A stretch of DNA of 64,000 bases. Source: Adiantum capillus-veneris (lineage: Eukaryota > Streptophyta > Polypodiopsida > Polypodiales > Pteridaceae). Positions 34,641 to 46,323 of this stretch are shown here, one piece after another (the stretch's first letter is position 1; the number at the start of each line of letters is the position of its first letter). The position numbers and the translations under genes are program-made. The notes beneath the pieces are model-generated. The model searched no databases, was not told where the DNA came from, and was given only the letters and a program-made list of their open reading frames with translations. Location of the stretch: contig CM043947.1 in NCBI GenBank assembly GCA_014529385.2, forward strand, positions 125,214,391 to 125,278,390. The letters run 5' to 3'.

Positions 34641-34804
34641 TACATGATAATTTTTTAGCCAGAAAGCTACTGTGAGCAAATGCAGAGTTTCCCTAGTTCC
34701 TTTTAAGTTTTATTTTTAATTTTCAAGTCATTTGGGTTAGAACTCAGTGTATCAGCTAATATGGAAAAAACGCTAACTTTGGACTACTAAGTGCAACAGG
34801 ATCC

Positions 34805-37014
34805 ATGGCAGCCGCAAAATCACCTCCAAAGAAGAAGAGGATGACTATAAAAACTACTTAGAAGAAGTAGAGCCTTTTGTGATCCCAGAAGGAACCCTGA
34901 AGGCCACAAGCACATGGATTCAAGACAATCTGCTAGAGTCCAATGATGTGAGAATCTACCAAGGAGTATTCAAAGATCCTGAAGGAAATGCAGTGGAGCT
35001 ACCCATGATACCACGAGAGCTCAATGAATTTTTCAAGAGCAAGATGGGGGATTATTTGGAAAAGCTGGACCTCCACAACTACTTTGAAGCTTTGCCAGCA
35101 GGAATTGATATAAAAAGAGTGTGGGAATTTGTAACCACAATCAAAGAAGATGGAGTGGCCCAAGTCACTCATCTGCAAGGCAAGCCTGATACAATGGTTT
35201 TCATCACAGAGAGGGTGGTGGCAACTGCACTTGACATCTCAAACAAAGGAGACTCTGTGACAAAAAGGCAAGATGAAGTCAAGTTCTACTCGGAAAAGAA
35301 GAATAACTACACATTTGAAGATATTGCAAACTCGAAGGTGGCTATCATGAGCCAACTCTATAATCAATACTTCCACATGTGTACAAAGCGGCCACAAAAA
35401 TACAGAATGCCACCTGGAGCCATTGCAACCACTTTCACCTGGGCAATGCAGAAGAGCAAACCACAAGAGATAAATTACGACGCTTACATCCACGACAATC
35501 TGGTGAAGATGGGGAACAAAAATCCCACCTATATTGTACTTGGTGAGCTGATAACAAAAGTTTTCTGTGGAGCAGTGCATGCCAAAGTAAACTGGCCTCT
35601 ACCTCCCTCACAAAATGATTGGTTAAAGCTGAAAGAAAACAAAGAAGAAGAACCTCCCAAAGCACCCAAGGTAGCCACACGTTTGAAGCGTCGGTTAGAG
35701 ACCGTGCTAGAAGAGCCGCCAGAGTCAAAGAAGGGAAAGAAAGAAAGTCTAAAAGTGCCAACCAAGGAAACCAAGTCACAGAAAGCGGCGTGGCTAGAAA
35801 GACTGATGGAAAGCTTCAAAGCTGAGAGAGCACTAAAAGGAGATCTAAGCGAGTTGTGGAAGCCATCCCTTGAAGCCATGTCGGGATCATCTCGAAGGGT
35901 TCACCGGGATCGATTGGAAGATTATATCAAAAACTTTGAGATCTTAGATGCTACAACGAGAATATCCCGAATATCCTATTTACAGAAGAAGAAGTGGACG
36001 AAGTGAGACGGCAACTGCTAGAAGAGCAGGAAGGCCAAGAAAGAGAGAGAAAAACCAAGGCGGACCGGGATTTCGTACCGGTACTCTCGAGAAGAGGCAT
36101 CTACTGTAGCTTTTGAGTTGGCAAGCACAAAACCCAAGGAATCTCTGCAGACCCTTCGGTTAGTAGAGTTGAAGGAGATGGCCACCGATACAGTGGACCT
36201 ACAGCCACCAACCAATGATTGGGATGTAATAATGAAAAAGCTAACCGGGCTCAGAGCAAGATCAATGGCCACTGAGAGTGAGATTGATACTCTCAAAACA
36301 AATGAACTTCATATCAAGGCTGAAGTGGATTTACTGCAAAAACAAGGCCAAGAAAACATAGAGAAACAAACAAATATGCAAGCCAGTCTGGACGTGGAAT
36401 TACAAAGATGCCAGGAGATGGAATGACAGAATCAGGTAGCAGAACACAAACTTCAAAGAGCAGAGGAAGAATACCATGCGGAAAAAGAGAGGGACGATCT
36501 GACTCTACAAATTGCTGATGAGTCCAAAGAGGTGGAAACCTTGAGGAATGCCAAGGAAAACGCCAAGATAGAGCATGAGGCAAGCCAGGATGAAGTGATC
36601 GAGCTGAAAGATCAGATGAAAGTGAAAGATCAGACCAATCAAAGGCTAAGGGCATCTCCGGCCAGAGTCAGAGCTGCTAGCTCGACTAGCACAACTTCAG
36701 AGAATGATCTGTATGAAGAACAAATGAAGGAACTCCAAAAGGAGTTGACACTCGAGAAAAGTCAAAGGCTGATGCTGGCCGAGGGATCTCTTGTAATGCA
36801 AAACCACCTGGAAGAAGAGAACAAAGCCATGCAAAATGAGCTAGAAGCAGTGAAAATGAAGATGGACGAGGAATTTAAGAGATGGCAAGCAGAAAGCAAA
36901 GACATCAAGAGGAAGCTCGAGGAGGCGGAAAAAATCAATGCAGATCTGAGCGACCTCCTAGTGAACATGGGAGATCAAGCGGAAGAGGCAAAAAGTCATT
37001 CCAAAAACAGATAG
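34805..37014 (+). pseudogene. element B extra ORF, N-terminal and coiled-coil part
   Basis: ATG 34,805 opens MAAAKSPPKKKR, a nuclear-localisation-like basic run. A shift leads into the open frame to 36,006 (EEVEPFVIPEGTLKATSTWI...). Residues about 30-260 resemble the 'putative plant transposon protein' region found in Tat-type extra ORFs (from memory). A Lys/Glu-rich tail follows. After stops and shifts at 36.0-36.1 kb and 36,424, the sequence reads a long coiled coil (EEENKAMQNELEAVKMKMDE and similar) to 37,014. Function of such ORFs is unknown. A structural or nuclear-targeting role is inference. Confidence 0.65.
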
Positions 37015-37970
37015 ATGAGTTGAAAGGCCAACAACAAACTGAAGAGCAAAAGTTTACCACCGGGTCAGCAGCAATGGAAAGAATTGACATAGAAAATGTG
37101 TCAGATCCAGTGGACACCACCATGCAAGAGGACATCCTTGTGGGGCCATCATTAGAACCCCAAGATCTGACACAAGAAGAAGAAGAAAAGCTACAAAAGG
37201 CAATAGAAGCGGCGATAAAAGACACAACCAAAGAAGCATTGGAGTGGCAGCAGAGAGTGTTTAAATCTATGACCATTCAGAAGATAGATGCCAATGTCAT
37301 TCGGCGTGAATGGCTATAGCCTTCTCTCCCATATCCTCTGCTAAAGTATGAGGCTGCTACAATCAACAAACGGATAAAAGAGGAGCCAATCATGCCATTA
37401 TACAAAGCAGATATCTCCAAACATGAAGGAGTTAAGCTGATCGTGGATTCTCAGCCCAGGTGGAGAAAGGCATGGATCACCAAATATCTGCAATATCTAA
37501 TTCATCTGGTAGAGGCGCCCAAAAGAATCAAAGACAACCGCAGTTTTTTCCCTGTACTAAGGATGCGAACATGGAAAGCACATGAGCTGTTGCAGAGAAG
37601 CCAACCCACTTGGCTCAATTACCCGAAGCTGCCAGGCTTGAAGGCAGGCGAGAGAATGAGTGAGCAATACATGGTGAAAACCCTAACGGACGCCATCAAA
37701 TTATTCACTGGCTCGCCTGACCTATCTTGCATCATGCTTAGAAAAATATGTAAAACCCTTCTGGCGGTCTTAGAAACCTTCAAACCTGGACAGGCAACAG
37801 ACAATATCTTTTTCTTCCAAGATACATACAGATGTGCCTACGATCTGTCTGCTCAGCCTTCCCACGAGGTGATACATGCACTATATCAGAGAATTATGTT
37901 TTTGCCTTCTTATCACCTCCAGGCCTTTGAAGAAGCCTTCTACACCGGCTTCTTCACCATCAACACATAG
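37015..37970 (+). pseudogene. element B extra ORF, C-terminal part
   Basis: A second frame overlaps the coiled-coil end and runs to TAG at 37,317 (acidic EEEEKLQKAIEAAIKD segment). It then continues in the same frame through PSLPYPLLKYEAATINK into the open 37,392-37,970 piece, which ends FEEAFYTGFFTINT. The last 190 residues look globular and helical (WRKAWITKYLQYLIHL, SCIMLRKICKTLLAVL), but I recognise no domain. It stops about 110 bp before the purine tract. Confidence 0.6.
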
Positions 37971-38081
37971 ATATTCGGTCGGACATTACTGGCTCAACAT
38001 GCGCGATATGAGTCCCTTCTAAAGATGTGCGAAAGTCTCCACTAAAAAGCAACTCTACTACCATGTCGGTGACGACATGAA

Positions 38082-38096
38082 CTAGGAGGGGGGGAG
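38082..38096 (+). other. element B polypurine tract
   Basis: CTAGGAGGGGGGGAG immediately precedes the 3' LTR. Confidence 0.85.
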
Positions 38097-39034
38097 TGTT
38101 AGCAGTTGGACACACCCAACGGAGAATGATTTCTCGGTAGGATATTATTTTTTGTAATTATTCTTTAATTGAGAAAACCCGTCATTTTACCTTCGTAAAT
38201 AGTGGGGCTTGCAGAAGCTTCCAGATTATATCCAATTTTTTACATTTAGATTGAGTAGATGGTTAAAATTGGAACATTAAGGTTTGAGATTGTAAGGTAT
38301 TTATACCACTTTTGACCTTAATGAAGAAAAACCCTTTTCCATTTTAAAAAAAAAGGTTATGTCCGTGTGAGTGAGCATTCTCTGTGTACGAGAGAGAGAG
38401 TGAGAGTTTCATCTTGACGCTACATGCACACTGGTGGTTGGAATCAAGTGCAGAGAAGTGCAGCGTGTTGCCCCCTACGAGAGCTACGCGCCAATACCTA
38501 CATTGCGGGTGTATGGTCTGGCATTGCGAACTAGACCCACGAGCTATATCTCGTGATTTGTTGAGCATACGTTGTCTGTTTTCGCATTTCATCATACCCA
38601 CGCGTTTGCATTGAGTAGAGCTACACATTAGGCACTTTAGTTTTTGGAAACAACGATCTGTAAATTTTGACCAGACATCCTACATGATTTTGCACCAGGT
38701 GTTTAGGGTTGGGATTTTGGTTCGTGGACCTTAGGGAGAGCGACCTATTGGTGTTAATAGGGTTTCCTTCAAGTTCAATGGCATTTCGAGAACGTTTGAT
38801 GGGTATTTGGCTCTTGAAAGTGTTGTAGGAAATCTCCTCTTATGCACTCCTGAAGGCTATAGCTTAGACATTGGGTAGAGACCTCTGTAGGAAGTAGTCA
38901 AGAGTCGGTCGAGTGTAGGTTGACACCCTATGCTTGCTTCCACGCGCTTGCGGGTCGAGCTTCGTCCTTAGCTGACAAATCTTGTTAGGTGAGTTCTCGT
39001 TGTGCTGACGTTCGTCGTGGCGTATCCGCCAACA
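38097..39034 (+). repeat. element B 3' LTR
   Basis: 938 bp, collinear with the 5' LTR. It carries about 35 extra bp, mainly GGTTAAAATTGGAACATTAA near 38,262 and GACCCACGAGCTATATCTCG near 38,533. Half-site ACATCCTACA at 38,675. Confidence 0.92.
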
Positions 39035-40630
39035 AGAGCCGAAAGGAGAAGGCTGCAGGAACGCATGCTTGCAAGGAGAAACGAAGATCGGTGCCAACCG
39101 TGTGCAGGCCTGCTAACCCCATCCTCGACCTGCATGAAACCGCGACCTGATGGACTCGCTGGGGTCGCCCTGGCCTGAGGAATGTTTTTCGACACTACAC
39201 CTTCCCCCGAATTTGCATGCAACGGGTTCCCTAAACCCCTTCTCTTCCTGCGCAGGCAGTAGAGAACGCCATCGCCCAAAATCCAACTTGTTTCACACAC
39301 ACAAGCCCTAAGGCCTTTGACCTTGGGAAATTTAAATTAAGCCAAGGGAGGGTTCCCATGGGCTAACCCCCCCTTTCACCTCTTCATTCTTCGTGCACGA
39401 CAACACACCAAGCCACCGTATGGGGGGTGAACAATACGGATTTGCAGCATGCATAATTTCTTGTAAAACTCAGAAATTCACAACACTTATCAAAGGCAAG
39501 AAACATGCAAGGCATGCAAAGTACATCGATCCCGTGAAAGCGACCACCTTGTCATAGGATTGGAAGATTCGTCCAAATGCCACTGCATAAATTTGACGCA
39601 AGGCAAGTACGCATCTCAATAAGGTTTACAATTTTTGTATTTGACTAAAGTTTTCATGAAAAACGTACAAAAATAGTTAACGAATGGTTAATGATCGCGA
39701 GGTTGCTACCAATTGGGACTGTCATCCAATTGCATTCAGGAAAGTACAGGCCATGCCTGCAATTGGTATGGTACAGATGTTGGCATGGCCGACGTTTTTT
39801 TTTTCCTTCCTCGTTTACGCTTTGTTTGATGTTTATATGCCTTGGGTACGGCATTTTGCTCGACAAAGCCACAAATTGGTGGGAATTTCTTTCGGTATAC
39901 CACCGTCATAAGCTGCACGATGGAACTTCCATCATGTTTTCACAACGAACAAGGCTTCACCAAGGCAAAGTTACCTAGCTAGTAAGGGCAAGACTAGGCA
40001 TGGTCGCTGACTTGGGGGAAGCAAGGATTCCGGAAGGAGGGCTCCATATCTACATATATGTCAAGGACAATATTTACGTATATCCCAAAGACAACGTAAT
40101 CAAGCCAAGCAGGTACACAGTACATATTTTGCAAGTTTTTCTGCTTTTTAGTACATGGGACCAATTCAACAAGGTCGATTATCAGTTGATGCTCAACAAC
40201 GTCGACTTTATTTTTCTCTGTAAATTGGAAAGCATATCTGTACACTATGAGCATAAAAGTATTTATGTGAAGCACGGCTTTCATAATTGCTCAATTTCGT
40301 ATTGAGACTTCGCATGTTTGGCATATGGTTTGACCATACAAAATTGCGAAGAAATAGGAAATGTGTTTGCAGGTTAATTCATATTGCAGGTTATTTCATT
40401 ATGTACCAGACAGGTGTATAGGATATACGATGGTGTCTGTGCAGATATGGCTATAAGCTGTTTTGAAACAAGTTTTCCTTCCAAATTTCATGACAACTGG
40501 TTACAGCAACGACCAGGTTAGCCAAGTTTAAGTTTTTTCCTGTTTACACTTTACTTGGCAATTACTTGGCAATTTTATATGAAACAAGGATTCAGGGAAC
40601 TGGCAAAATAGGTAATCACAGCTCACTGCA

Positions 40631-40741
40631 TCCCTACCAGTCTAAAACTGTGCAAGGCACTTAATAATCCCTACCAGTCTAAAACTGTGCAAGGCACTTA
40701 AGAATCCCTACCAGTCTACACTGTGCAAGGCACTTATAGTT
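40631..40741 (+). repeat. 37-bp tandem repeat, 3 copies
   Basis: TCCCTACCAGTCTA starts at 40,631, 40,668 and 40,705. Each unit ends TGCAAGGCACTTA. The related place near 52,250 has only one copy. Confidence 0.9.
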
Positions 40742-42663
40742 TTGGTTCTCACAATAGAGGCCATCAATCTCCACAAGGGCTTACAATTCTGCATGCAAGG
40801 CATGCTAGGGCGATGGATTCAATTCTACCGCGTGCTTCATGCATTACACTTCCGCTATCACACTTGCAACTCTGTCAAGGACAATCATGACTCCGGCAAG
40901 GCCGGTGGATTGGACTGCGTTTTGTGTTTTTCTGTTACCTCTCTCGATGAGACAGTCATACCGAAAAACTGGGGAGTGCTTATACGATAAACTGCAAGTC
41001 AGGCATAAGATGGGTAAGAACACATAGCTTGGGCACACACTCTGAAAACTTAAGGAAAGTTCCTAAGCCAACATGCTCTTCTTTTCATTCTCTATCTCTC
41101 TCTCTAAGGAGAAACTAAAAATCTTCTAAGAAGCTTTTTATACATGTTTTGCTCGTGAGTCAGCTTGCGTCGAGGTGCTCTAACTCACAGCTAGCACGTG
41201 GCTAAGATGCTACTCAAATTAGTCTTCATCGGTTCGTCGATCGCACACTATTTTGCATAAGGGCTATGATCCAAACAGGCTAAGAGCCATTGTTTAATAT
41301 AGGGTAAGACCTAATTGTTGGTATTCCTTGGATGACTGTTCTCAAGATCGAACAGCTCTACCCAATGGAGTACACATTGATGTTAATTGACAAGCAAGAG
41401 TCTTGTCATTACAGATGTTCAATATGTCATTTTGCACTACATGTTTTTCGTGTGACGCTCGAGTTGAGTTTTTGATAACCTTAAACTCCCATCAGCTGAT
41501 CTCTACCATGGAGTATAGATGCAGCAATAGGTTGAGACAGCATGGCTGTCCATAAGAGCTAGGCATTTCACTTTTGTGGATCTCCGGCTCTCTCTATAGC
41601 ACTATGAGTGTCTATGGCATCACAGTTTTGGGGTATGACCCAACAGGCACTTACTAAATCACCCCATACGCATTAAGGATCACAATTTCATCTTTTATAC
41701 CTTCAAGGAAAGAATTCTGCAATCTACCACGCGGTAGCGGAAAAATTCAACTTTTTAAGTTGACTCTCATCATTTTGTACACGGTTAACTAGGCTGGTTA
41801 CCGTTACCTGCTCGTTGCGCAATTCTACAAAGGGTCTTACCCCCGGGGTAGTCACTTATCAAAAGACCCCTATATCAAGAGGTAATTTATAATACCCCAA
41901 TATACATACTATACTTACACTGTGAGCCTATTTAAAAAACCCCCACCCCCCTCTGTATGTATACATTTTTATACATTTTGGTCTTTTAATAATCCTCTCC
42001 GGTTAACTCACGTGATATCATACACATTCTAAAAAGTGACCGCCCCGGGGTCTTACCAAGGCGTTTGACTACGTAGCTTCTACCCAACGGGTTTGGATTG
42101 CAAAGGCAACACCCAGGGTTTCTAGTGCAATGTTGCTTGTTTTTTAACACGTGGACGACGTGTTCCTCTGTATTTGAATACGGGTAAGTGAACATTCAGT
42201 TCAATCTCCAGGTATGCATTTATTGATTTGGTGTTATTTCAGTTTTTAGTATGCATTGCTTGGTTTTTTCAAGTCGTTTAAATATGCAAAGTACATTATG
42301 ATGTTATGAATCCACTTGTAGGATTCGATTTGGCACATGTTGTCACATGGGATACAACATGGTCTAGGGACTCAAGGAGTTCGGTTTAGCCAGTGTGGAG
42401 CACTGAATGAGGGTCCCTCTCACTCTTGTCGCAGAGTGTTTAGAGTTACCTCCACACACAAGTACATCTTGTACTTGAAGGATGTTCTTTTTCAGACATC
42501 CTTAGTTGAGATATATTCCACATGTGGCGAATATGGGACTGATACTGGCACCCCCTATTTCAAATATGTGTCACGACAAAGTCCCTAGGTGCTGGTCACA
42601 TCTGCTTTCTAGACCATTTTCAGCACAACGTATCAGGAGCAATTTCGGTGGCCAAAAAAGTAA

Positions 42664-42796
42664 TTTCAGGACAAGGTTCCTACGGGGCAAGGCCCAACCT
42701 AGGGGGTCAGGGACCTAGGCCAAGGTCCTGGAGTGGACCAATGTGGACATAGGATCCTCCACCCTACCGCCATTTATATAGGCCTAGCTCCTAGCT
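42664..42796. repeat. fold-back family A LTR fragment
   Basis: Bases 42,664-42,747 match the first half of the family A LTR in plus orientation. Bases 42,748-42,796 are the TATA-containing second half in reverse orientation (CATAGGATCCTCC...CTATATAGG-like). The LTR's internal order is thus broken at GTGGA/CATAGG. Confidence 0.8.
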
Positions 42797-43619
42797 TTGT
42801 TCATGCAAAAAAATCGACCATGTTGAATTGTAAATGTAAATGAAAATTAGTAGAACAGGCACAAGCTATGCATCTCCGACCTACCTGGTGCTATGAATGA
42901 TAGCCGTGATCATCCATTCCATTGCATATGAGAATTGATCGAGCACATGCTCAATAACTACACTACTTCATGTTGTTAAGGGCCTTGCCAAAGGAGAGCC
43001 GCTCCTATGTCGCGAAAACCCAATTCGAGCGACACATCTGGTTGTTGCATCAAAAGACGCTTGCGGAGGATCATAAACCTGGTTGATTACATTGATGGCA
43101 GACATCCTGCCGTGAACCTCGATCTGAGTCATGATGACCAACATCGTGAAATAATAATTAAAGCTTGAACTTGCCGAGCACCTTGAGTGGACAAAACACA
43201 GGCCTTGCCTGACACAAGGTTAGTTACCCTAGAGGTTTGGGATTGAAACCACCCAACCGTAGGGTTGATCCTCTGTCTGAGCTTGAGAATCAAAGTGTTG
43301 GCAATCACATGTTGTTGAATGGTTCTCGTGTACGGATACAAGCTGCTTGTTATACCAATCACAACTAGACTCGGTAACTAAGCCATCCTGCATAAGCTAT
43401 AAGGGTAATCAACTGAGAAAAAACAAATATAGAAAGGTTACCTTGAACTTTACCGAAGCCTTGAGATTTCAAAGCTTTTTTGTATTGAAAATCTTGAAAC
43501 CCACTACCCGCATGTCCTTGGAACTTCAAAAGGCGTGGCTATGGCGGACTGCCCATGGGATGCTGCGTGAGCGTTACTCGACTTTGGAGATGGTGGCGCC
43601 CGTCGATGTTGTGTAATGT

Positions 43620-44135
43620 TCACGTCGATGACCTGTTACGTGGCTTGGTTGTGCCCGGATAACGGGACCATGGGCTAGAACCCTTAGTAGGGTAGGGCAA
43701 AAGTAAGTAATTTATATTTTTTTTTAAAAACCACAACTCTCTGCTGTCACCATGGCCGACTGCGTCAAAGAAGAGCCGCTCCTCTATTGCGGTATGGACG
43801 TCTTGCGGCCATGCAGCAGAAGCAAAGCTTGGTGCCATAACCAGTGCGCATCCGAAGAGCCGCTCCCTGTAGGATTTCATGCAGGTCGAAGGTTTGGCCC
43901 TTCCTCCTACTAAGCGGGCTTGCCCGTGGTGCTTATGGCCTCGACCCTCTCGCCTAGCAAGGGCATCTGCACACGCAGTGCCTTGTCGTCTTATTCGGTC
44001 GACTGGCAAGGGGCACTGCCCACGCCGAGCTTCTCTTTCTCATCAAGCATGCCAAGACTCCATGAACCTCTTCTCCATCCTCTTCTTTGCTATGCAAATC
44101 ATGAAAGCGTGCCCTTATCTTTTCCTCCTTCTTCA

Positions 44136-44195
<60 letters not shown>

Positions 44196-44200
44196 ATGCA
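43620..44200 (-). other. inverted family A leader fragment with (AG)n
   Basis: On the minus strand a (CT)n run (44,141-44,193) leads to a GTGGGCAGTGCCCCTTGC block and then CGACCTGCATGAAA. This is the order seen in the plus-strand leader at 27.3-27.5 kb and near 39.1 kb. Confidence 0.6.
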
Positions 44201-44235
44201 CACCGTATCATGAACAATTTCAGTAGCCATAAATT

Positions 44236-44281
44236 GTCGGGTACTGAGTACAGATTTGTCGGGTACTGAGTACAGATTTGT
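44236..44281 (+). repeat. 23-bp direct duplication
   Basis: TGTCGGGTACTGAGTACAG is repeated head to tail with 23-bp spacing. It contains the near-palindrome GTACTGAGTAC. Related single copies lie at 47.23 and 61.28 kb. Confidence 0.85.
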
Positions 44282-45540
44282 TGCGATGACAAGTGCTATG
44301 AAACCACCTTAACGGAGGGTCGTTTCTACATATAGCCAAGTATGCTAAGTTATTGAGACTGTCTCATGGTTGGAACCTAGGTGTGACAGACCTTTCACAT
44401 TCTGTTATGGTCCAACTCTTGTTGAAAGGCTTTCACTTACGTACTGTGGAATGTCTCGTCATGGAATTGCGGTTTGGATAAATTTGTGTTAAATGCATGC
44501 ACACTAGGTGTTATGGGCCCTCGTGTTTAACACTGATTTATTTGAAGCGGCATGCCAATTCATGGACTTTATTCTTTGTGAACATTTTTGCACTGCATGT
44601 GCAATCTCTCCTGTAGATTTATTATGAGTTTACACCCTGCCATACAAGGCACTGGCTCAAGATGGGTGTCTATGGTTGGATGGTCTAAACTCCAGGAGCT
44701 TACTCCAGTCCACCTGCCTTCAACCTAGTTGGTTGTCTTCACTCCATATAAAATATATGACTGGATACTCAATGATTGAGTCCTAGTTTATCGAGTCAGG
44801 GAAGACTGTCTGTAAGTGGTTGGGGAACAACACCTCACTCTTACTGCTGCTATTCATCTCGTGTTGGATGGGCAACTTACAAATATTTATTTTGCTAAAG
44901 GATCTACTAAGAGCATACCTTAGCACAACGCATTTCTGAATAGATGATTTTCTCCCTATTCTAGAATTTGCTTAAGTACGGTTTTCAACTTTGAGCACCT
45001 GTTGTGGTGGGGTTGGAGATCGTTTCAATAGTTTCATATGTCAAGGACTTACCAGGTGTGCTAACAAAGTATGTTAGCAAGTAACCTTCATTAGGGATGA
45101 ACATGTAGTTCTTTGTGTTCCAAACTATTCAGAATTCTAACAAGAGGACACTCCCTATCTATGAACTTTTCAAGATACTCACGCGAGTAGGAAATCTGGC
45201 TCACAACTGCATGGAAAGTTACGCCAAGGTTTCCTTGCATTATTCCAGTACGTTCAGAAGATCTGAAAACTGGTTATGCCTTTGGAAAACTCTTAGTTGT
45301 GGTTACTCCTTTCCAATACTCAAGTGAGTTATAAATGGAGTTACCATTTAGACCCAAGTGGTTGCAAAAGGACAACAATGTTGAAAATCAAGATGTTGCT
45401 CTTGGTTTCATTGAACCTCCTAACTGCACCAATTATCGGTCATACAACAACTGGCTCATGTATGGGACGTCAATAAAGAAAAAATCAGTATTATTAAGAA
45501 GATATTACTACGTGTGTTTTCGAGGACGAAAACTCTTCCT

Positions 45541-45554
45541 TAAGGGGGGAGTAA
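45541..45554 (+). other. family A polypurine tract
   Basis: TAAGGGGGGAGTAA abuts an LTR start and is preceded by TTTTCGAGGACGAAAACTC, the typical 3' end of plant Ty3/gypsy elements. Confidence 0.85.
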
Positions 45555-45716
45555 TGTCAGGACAAGGGTCCTATGGGGCAAGGCCCAACCTAGGGGGTCA
45601 GAGGCCTGGACTGGACCAGTGTGGACTGGGGATCCGCTTAGGGCAGGATCTAGGAGCTAGGCCTATATAAAGGGCGATAGGGAGGAGGATCCTATGTCTC
45701 AGTTCCCTAGGCTTAC
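45555..45716 (+). repeat. family A 3' LTR
   Basis: TGTCAGGACAAGGG to about GGCTTAC. It lacks the GGACCTAGGCCAAG block present in other copies and keeps CCTATATAAAGGG. Confidence 0.88.
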
Positions 45717-46197
45717 CAATAGACTAGTCAAATCATCTTAGAACCGTACCATAAGAATCATATCAAGAGTTGTAATGTGCATATGCTATTTAGCATATCG
45801 TAAACGAATGCTCTTAGCACCTCTGAATGGTGTAGCTACCTATATTTTATATGCGTAGCAATTTTATGCTCTTAGCATGTCTATTGTCCTTTCTTAAGTT
45901 GTAGAATATAAACCTTTGTTTATAACATGCTCATAACTTAAGTTACAGGAATGATTGATGATTTACTCCTTCCCTTCAAAAGAGAGGTTTCATCCTTGAA
46001 ACAACTGGAGATGTAGTCTCATGCCACCTTAGACAAAAGAGTGTTAAACACTAGGGCCCATAACACCTAGTGTGCATGCAATAACAAACCTTTATCCTAT
46101 CCTATAGAATAAAAGAATGCATGAATCATCATAGATGGATAGCATTCATTTACTTAGGTAACACATTAGATCATAACAGAAAACACATGTTCCAGTC
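45717..46197 (-). other. inverted family A 3'-interior fragment
   Basis: Bases 45,720-45,960 are the reverse complement of 49,745-49,975 (the segment before the 50.06-kb LTR). No gene. Confidence 0.6.
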
Positions 46198-46323
46198 TAT
46201 AGGCCTAGCTCCTAGCTCTTGCCCTAAGCGGATCCCCAGTCCACACTAGTCCAGTCCAGGCCCTTGGCCTAGGTCCTTGACCCCCTAGGTTGGGCCTTGC
46301 CCCGTAGGACCCTTGTCCTGACA
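46198..46323 (-). repeat. family A LTR, truncated, minus strand
   Basis: On the minus strand TGTCAGGACAAGGG starts at 46,323 and runs to the TATA region (GGCCTATAG), where it is cut off at 46,198. Confidence 0.85.

Larger units (their letters stand above)
27520..39034 (+). mobile_element. element B: Tat/Athila-like Ty3/gypsy retrotransposon with extra 3' ORF
   Basis: Two LTRs (901 and 938 bp, TGTTAGCAGTTGG...CGCCAACA) enclose 9.7 kb. A primer-like site resembling those complementary to tRNA-Asp follows the 5' LTR and a G-rich tract precedes the 3' LTR. Inside, in order: short leader, integrase, a protease-like domain, a basic repeat ORF, an internal purine tract, a palindrome array, and a long coiled-coil ORF. 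Gag and reverse transcriptase are absent. tRNA-Asp priming and an extra ORF 3' of pol are features of the Tat/Athila branch (established knowledge). Flanking 5-mers differ (ACATC before, AGAGC after), so a simple insertion cannot be shown. Confidence 0.8.
39035..45540 (+). mobile_element. family A interior (non-coding), rearranged
   Basis: Sequence shared with 50.4-52.5 kb (for example the CAGGCCTTTGGCCTT-like block, and CAAGGGCTTACAA...GCATGC...CTTCCGCTATCACAC). It is also shared with inverted segments at 46.3-48.9 kb and with 60.2-61.35 kb. No ORF with a recognisable domain is present in any copy, so this looks like a large non-autonomous element interior. It includes a fold-back LTR piece at 42.66 kb and an inverted leader piece at 43.6-44.2 kb, so it is a mosaic of several insertions. 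Confidence 0.55.

Noticed and set aside
35239-35879. Overlapping 113-116 codon minus-strand frames
   Set aside because: Antisense shadows of the element B extra ORF, whose plus-strand frame has coherent composition.
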